From positions 1 to 7,974 of the forward strand of contig CADBUT010000374.1 of assembly GCA_902797925.1 (NCBI GenBank): a stretch of 7,974 nucleotides of DNA, written 5' to 3'. The position numbers and the translations under genes were made by a program. The notes beneath the pieces are model-generated. The model had not been told where the DNA came from, ran no database searches, and worked only from the letters and a program-made list of their open reading frames with translations. Below are positions 6,230 through 7,974 of the stretch, piece by piece (position 1 is the stretch's first letter; every line of letters begins with the position of its first letter). The DNA is from an uncultured Spirochaetaceae bacterium. Lineage in GTDB: Bacteria > Spirochaetota > Spirochaetia > Treponematales > Treponemataceae.

Positions 6230-7291
6230 ATGGCTACCACAACGACAACAAGTTCTAAAGAGAAATCGAATTCAAAGAAGGTCAAAGATTACAAGAGCCT
6301 TACCGGAAAGCAGAAGGCCGCAATCTTCCTTGTTTCTCTTGGATCAGAAATATCTGCTGAAATCTTCAAGCATCTGCGCGAAGATGAAATTGAAACACTT
6401 ACTTTTGAAATTGCACGCCTTGAAAGCGTTGAAGCTGATTTCAAAGATGCTGTTCTTGAAGAGTTTCAGGAACTCATGCAGGCACAGAACTTTATCACTT
6501 CTGGTGGTATCGACTACGCCCGCGAGCTGTTGGAAAAATCTTTGGGCAGCCAGAAAGCGATTGACATCATTAACCGCTTGACGAGCAGCCTTCAGGTTCG
6601 TCCGTTCGACTTCATCCGCCGTACAGACCCGGCACATTTGCTGAACTTTATTCAGCAGGAACATCCGCAGACTGTTGCGCTTATTCTTGCTTATCTTGAG
6701 CCGAACAAGGCTTCATATATCTTGCAGAACATCCCTGAAGAGCTTCAGAGTGATGTTGCGCGCCGTATTGCTACGATGGACCGTACATCACCGGATGTTC
6801 TCCGCGAAGTTGAGCGCGTTCTTGAGAAGAAGCTTTCAAGCTTGTCAAGCGAAGACTACACCGCAGCCGGTGGTGTTGAAAGCATCGTTGAGATTCTTAA
6901 CCTTGTTGACCGTTCTTCTGAAAAGACGATTATCGAATCTTTGGAAGAAGAAGATCCGGATTTGGCAGAAGAAATCAAGAAACGCATGTTCGTATTCGAA
7001 GATATCGTTATGCTCGACGACCGCGCTATCCAGAAAGTTATGCGCGAAGTCGATACGCAGGAACTCGCAAAAGCGCTTAAAGCTGTTGATACCGAAGTTC
7101 AGGATAAGATCTTCCGCAACATGTCTAAACGTGCGGCGGCAATGCTTAAAGAAGATATGGAATTCATGGGACCGGTACGCTTGAAAGACGTAGAAGAGTC
7201 TCAGCAGAAGATTGTTTCTACAATCAGACGCCTCGAAGATTCCGGCGAAATCGTTATTGCACGTTCTGGCGAAGACGAACTTGTTGTATAA
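6230..7291 (+). CDS. fliG: FliG, flagellar motor switch (C-ring) protein
   Basis: FliG sits on the cytoplasmic face of the MS ring, binds FliF through its N-domain and takes torque from the MotA/MotB stator through its C-domain. The 353-residue product has the EHPQ motif (144-147), the hinge glycines in AAGGVES (Gly214-Gly215), the MFVF motif (253-256) and a complete set of torque-helix charges. Relative to E. coli numbering plus 20, Lys284, Arg301, Glu308, Asp309 and Arg317 occupy the positions of K264, R281, D288, D289 and R297. Before the conserved KQKAAIFLVSLG there is a Thr/Ser/Lys-rich N-terminal extension (about residues 2-25). GGAGG at 6219-6223 is six bases before the ATG, so the start is sound. 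Spirochaetes often carry two FliG paralogues; the one next to fliF is the type called FliG2 in Borrelia, the main motor protein. Confidence 0.97.
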   Translation: MATTTTTSSKEKSNSKKVKDYKSLTGKQKAAIFLVSLGSEISAEIFKHLREDEIETLTFEIARLESVEADFKDAVLEEFQELMQAQNFITSGGIDYARELLEKSLGSQKAIDIINRLTSSLQVRPFDFIRRTDPAHLLNFIQQEHPQTVALILAYLEPNKASYILQNIPEELQSDVARRIATMDRTSPDVLREVERVLEKKLSSLSSEDYTAAGGVESIVEILNLVDRSSEKTIIESLEEEDPDLAEEIKKRMFVFEDIVMLDDRAIQKVMREVDTQELAKALKAVDTEVQDKIFRNMSKRAAAMLKEDMEFMGPVRLKDVEESQQKIVSTIRRLEDSGEIVIARSGEDELVV

Positions 7292-7310
7292 TGATTGGGT
7301 AAATATTTGG

Positions 7311-7345
7311 GCTGCCTAAAGACTTTGATTTTTAGGCAGTTTCCT
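7311..7345 (+). terminator. hairpin after fliG, partial terminator or mRNA-processing element
   Basis: CTGCCTAAA (7312-7320) and TTTAGGCAG (7331-7339) are perfect 9-base arms. Inner G-U and A-U pairs and an outer G-U pair bring the stem to about 12 pairs with a CTTTGA loop. The tail is only TTTCCT, too short for a strong terminator. As fliH follows in the same direction, partial termination or protection of the upstream mRNA 3' end would lower FliH relative to FliG. Confidence 0.5.
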
Positions 7346-7382
7346 ATAAATTGAATAAAGACATGGCAGAAGTTGCTGTGTC

Positions 7383-7427
7383 TTGTGCTTTTTCAGCACG
7401 AACCAATTAAGCGGCTTTCATGCTGCT
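7383..7427 (+). other. two further small hairpins in the fliG-fliH gap
   Basis: TTGTGCT (7383-7389) pairs with AGCACGA (7395-7401), one pair being U-G, around TTTTC. AGCGGC (7410-7415) pairs with GCTGCT (7422-7427), one pair being G-U, around TTTCAT. Together with the stem at 7312-7339 this makes three consecutive hairpins in the 165-base spacer. Each is short on its own, so structure in the living cell is uncertain. I could not match the arrangement to a riboswitch class I know. Confidence 0.35.
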
Positions 7428-7456
7428 GTCTAAGTTCCTTAAAGGGGTCATGTATC

Positions 7457-7974
7457 ATGGCAAAAGCAGTATTTCGACCAAATGAAATTACACCTGTAAC
7501 AGATAAGATTATGCTCAAACTTTCTCATACTTTCGAAGAAGAGGAAGAGAAAGAAGTTGAAGAAGTTGAACCTGAATATACAGGCCCTACTGTTGAAGAC
7601 CTTAAGGCTGAAGCGGAAGAATTCCGTGCCAGATGGGAACTTGAAAAGAAAGAACTTTTAGACAACGCAAAAGCTGAAGCTGACCGCATCATAAAAGATG
7701 CGGAACAGGCTGCTTTTGAAGAAGTTAAACGTCAGACAACTCAGGGACAGATTCAGAAAACTAATGCTGAAAATGAAGCAGCAGCTCTTCTTGCAGACGC
7801 TAAAGCTAAAGCTGATGCAATGCTCGAAGAAGCAAATGCCAAACGCGAAGAACTTACCTCTACAGCGCGACAGGAAGGCTATGACGCCGGTCACGAAGAA
7901 GGCTACAAAGAGGGAAAAGCCGAAGTTCAGCGTCTTATTGACCGCCTTCACCTGATGATTGAAAAAATCATGGA
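7457..7974 (+). CDS. fliH: FliH, flagellar export ATPase regulator (partial, runs off window)
   Basis: FliH binds the export ATPase FliI and tethers it to the C ring and export gate. Only the first 172 codons are present; the reading frame is open to the window end. The fragment has the MAKAVFRPNEI opening I associate with treponemal FliH, a dense acidic run at residues 27-38 (EEEEEKEVEEVE), and then a long charged, Ala/Glu/Lys-rich helical region typical of the FliH coiled coil (about 45-135). The diagnostic part is the glycine repeat EGYDAGHEEGYKEGKAE (140-156), spaced G-x3-G, which mediates FliH dimer packing. The ATG at 7457 is nine bases after AGGGG (7443-7447). Another ATG at 7450 is out of frame and meets a stop after 11 codons. 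The long fliG-fliH gap is notable. Context (after fliF and fliG) strongly supports the call. Confidence 0.88.
   Translation, partial: MAKAVFRPNEITPVTDKIMLKLSHTFEEEEEKEVEEVEPEYTGPTVEDLKAEAEEFRARWELEKKELLDNAKAEADRIIKDAEQAAFEEVKRQTTQGQIQKTNAENEAAALLADAKAKADAMLEEANAKREELTSTARQEGYDAGHEEGYKEGKAEVQRLIDRLHLMIEKIM

Noticed and set aside
7325..7350. TTGATT / TATAAA as a promoter for fliH
   Set aside because: The spacer is only 14 bases and the -35 overlaps the hairpin stem, so it is more likely chance in AT-rich sequence.
7363..7410. 15-codon ATG frame (MAEVAVSCAFSARTN) in the fliG-fliH spacer as a leader peptide
   Set aside because: No convincing ribosome binding site and no run of regulatory codons; kept only as a note in the spacer finding.
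7292..7456. c-di-GMP or other known riboswitch between fliG and fliH
   Set aside because: The conserved core bases of the classes I know are not present; only simple stems are seen.
7450..7485. 11-codon ATG frame overlapping the fliH start
   Set aside because: The purine-rich SD is only two bases from this ATG and correctly spaced for the fliH ATG at 7457.

Overview
The window looks like chromosomal DNA from a spirochaete, most likely Treponema or a close relative. It has moderate GC, all genes on the + strand, and the order hslV-hslU followed by flgB-flgC-fliE-fliF-fliG-fliH, which I recall as the arrangement in Treponema and Borrelia. The protein sequences fit this. The genus call comes from gene order and remembered family sequences, not from a search.

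Layout. Bases 14-757 encode a stand-alone acyl-ACP thioesterase. Bases 758-957 are non-coding and hold two hairpins, the second a strong 15-pair stem, then a possible promoter and a small palindrome in front of hslV. Bases 988-2970 are hslV and hslU, the peptidase and the unfoldase ATPase of the two-part HslVU protease; hslU starts on the base after the hslV stop. A classic intrinsic terminator at 2989-3020 closes this unit. Bases 3021-3209 carry an extended -10 motif, a sigma-28-like motif and a 9-bp inverted repeat just before flgB. From 3210 a flagellar operon runs off the window end: flgB and flgC (proximal rod), fliE (rod/MS-ring junction), fliF (MS ring), fliG (C-ring torque protein) and the first 172 codons of fliH (export-ATPase regulator). 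The rest of the operon presumably continues with fliI and fliJ.

How the genes work together. FliF forms the membrane ring. FliG binds the cytoplasmic C-terminus of FliF and meets the stator. FliE joins the ring to the FlgB/FlgC rod. FliH supports the export system that delivers the rod proteins. In spirochaetes these parts build periplasmic flagella. HslVU is a housekeeping or stress protease, and its own terminator suggests it is transcribed separately despite the conserved linkage. The thioesterase would release fatty acids from acyl carrier protein and has no visible functional link to the others.

I found no undescribed multi-gene system; the coding content is orthodox. The points worth a second look are regulatory: an hslV start whose good Shine-Dalgarno sequence lies 32 nt upstream across a UNCG-type hairpin, a fliF Shine-Dalgarno held in the loop of a hairpin that pairs the start codon, a flgB leader that would begin almost exactly at an inverted repeat under a sigma-28-like promoter, and a 165-bp fliG-fliH gap with three hairpins in an otherwise tight operon.
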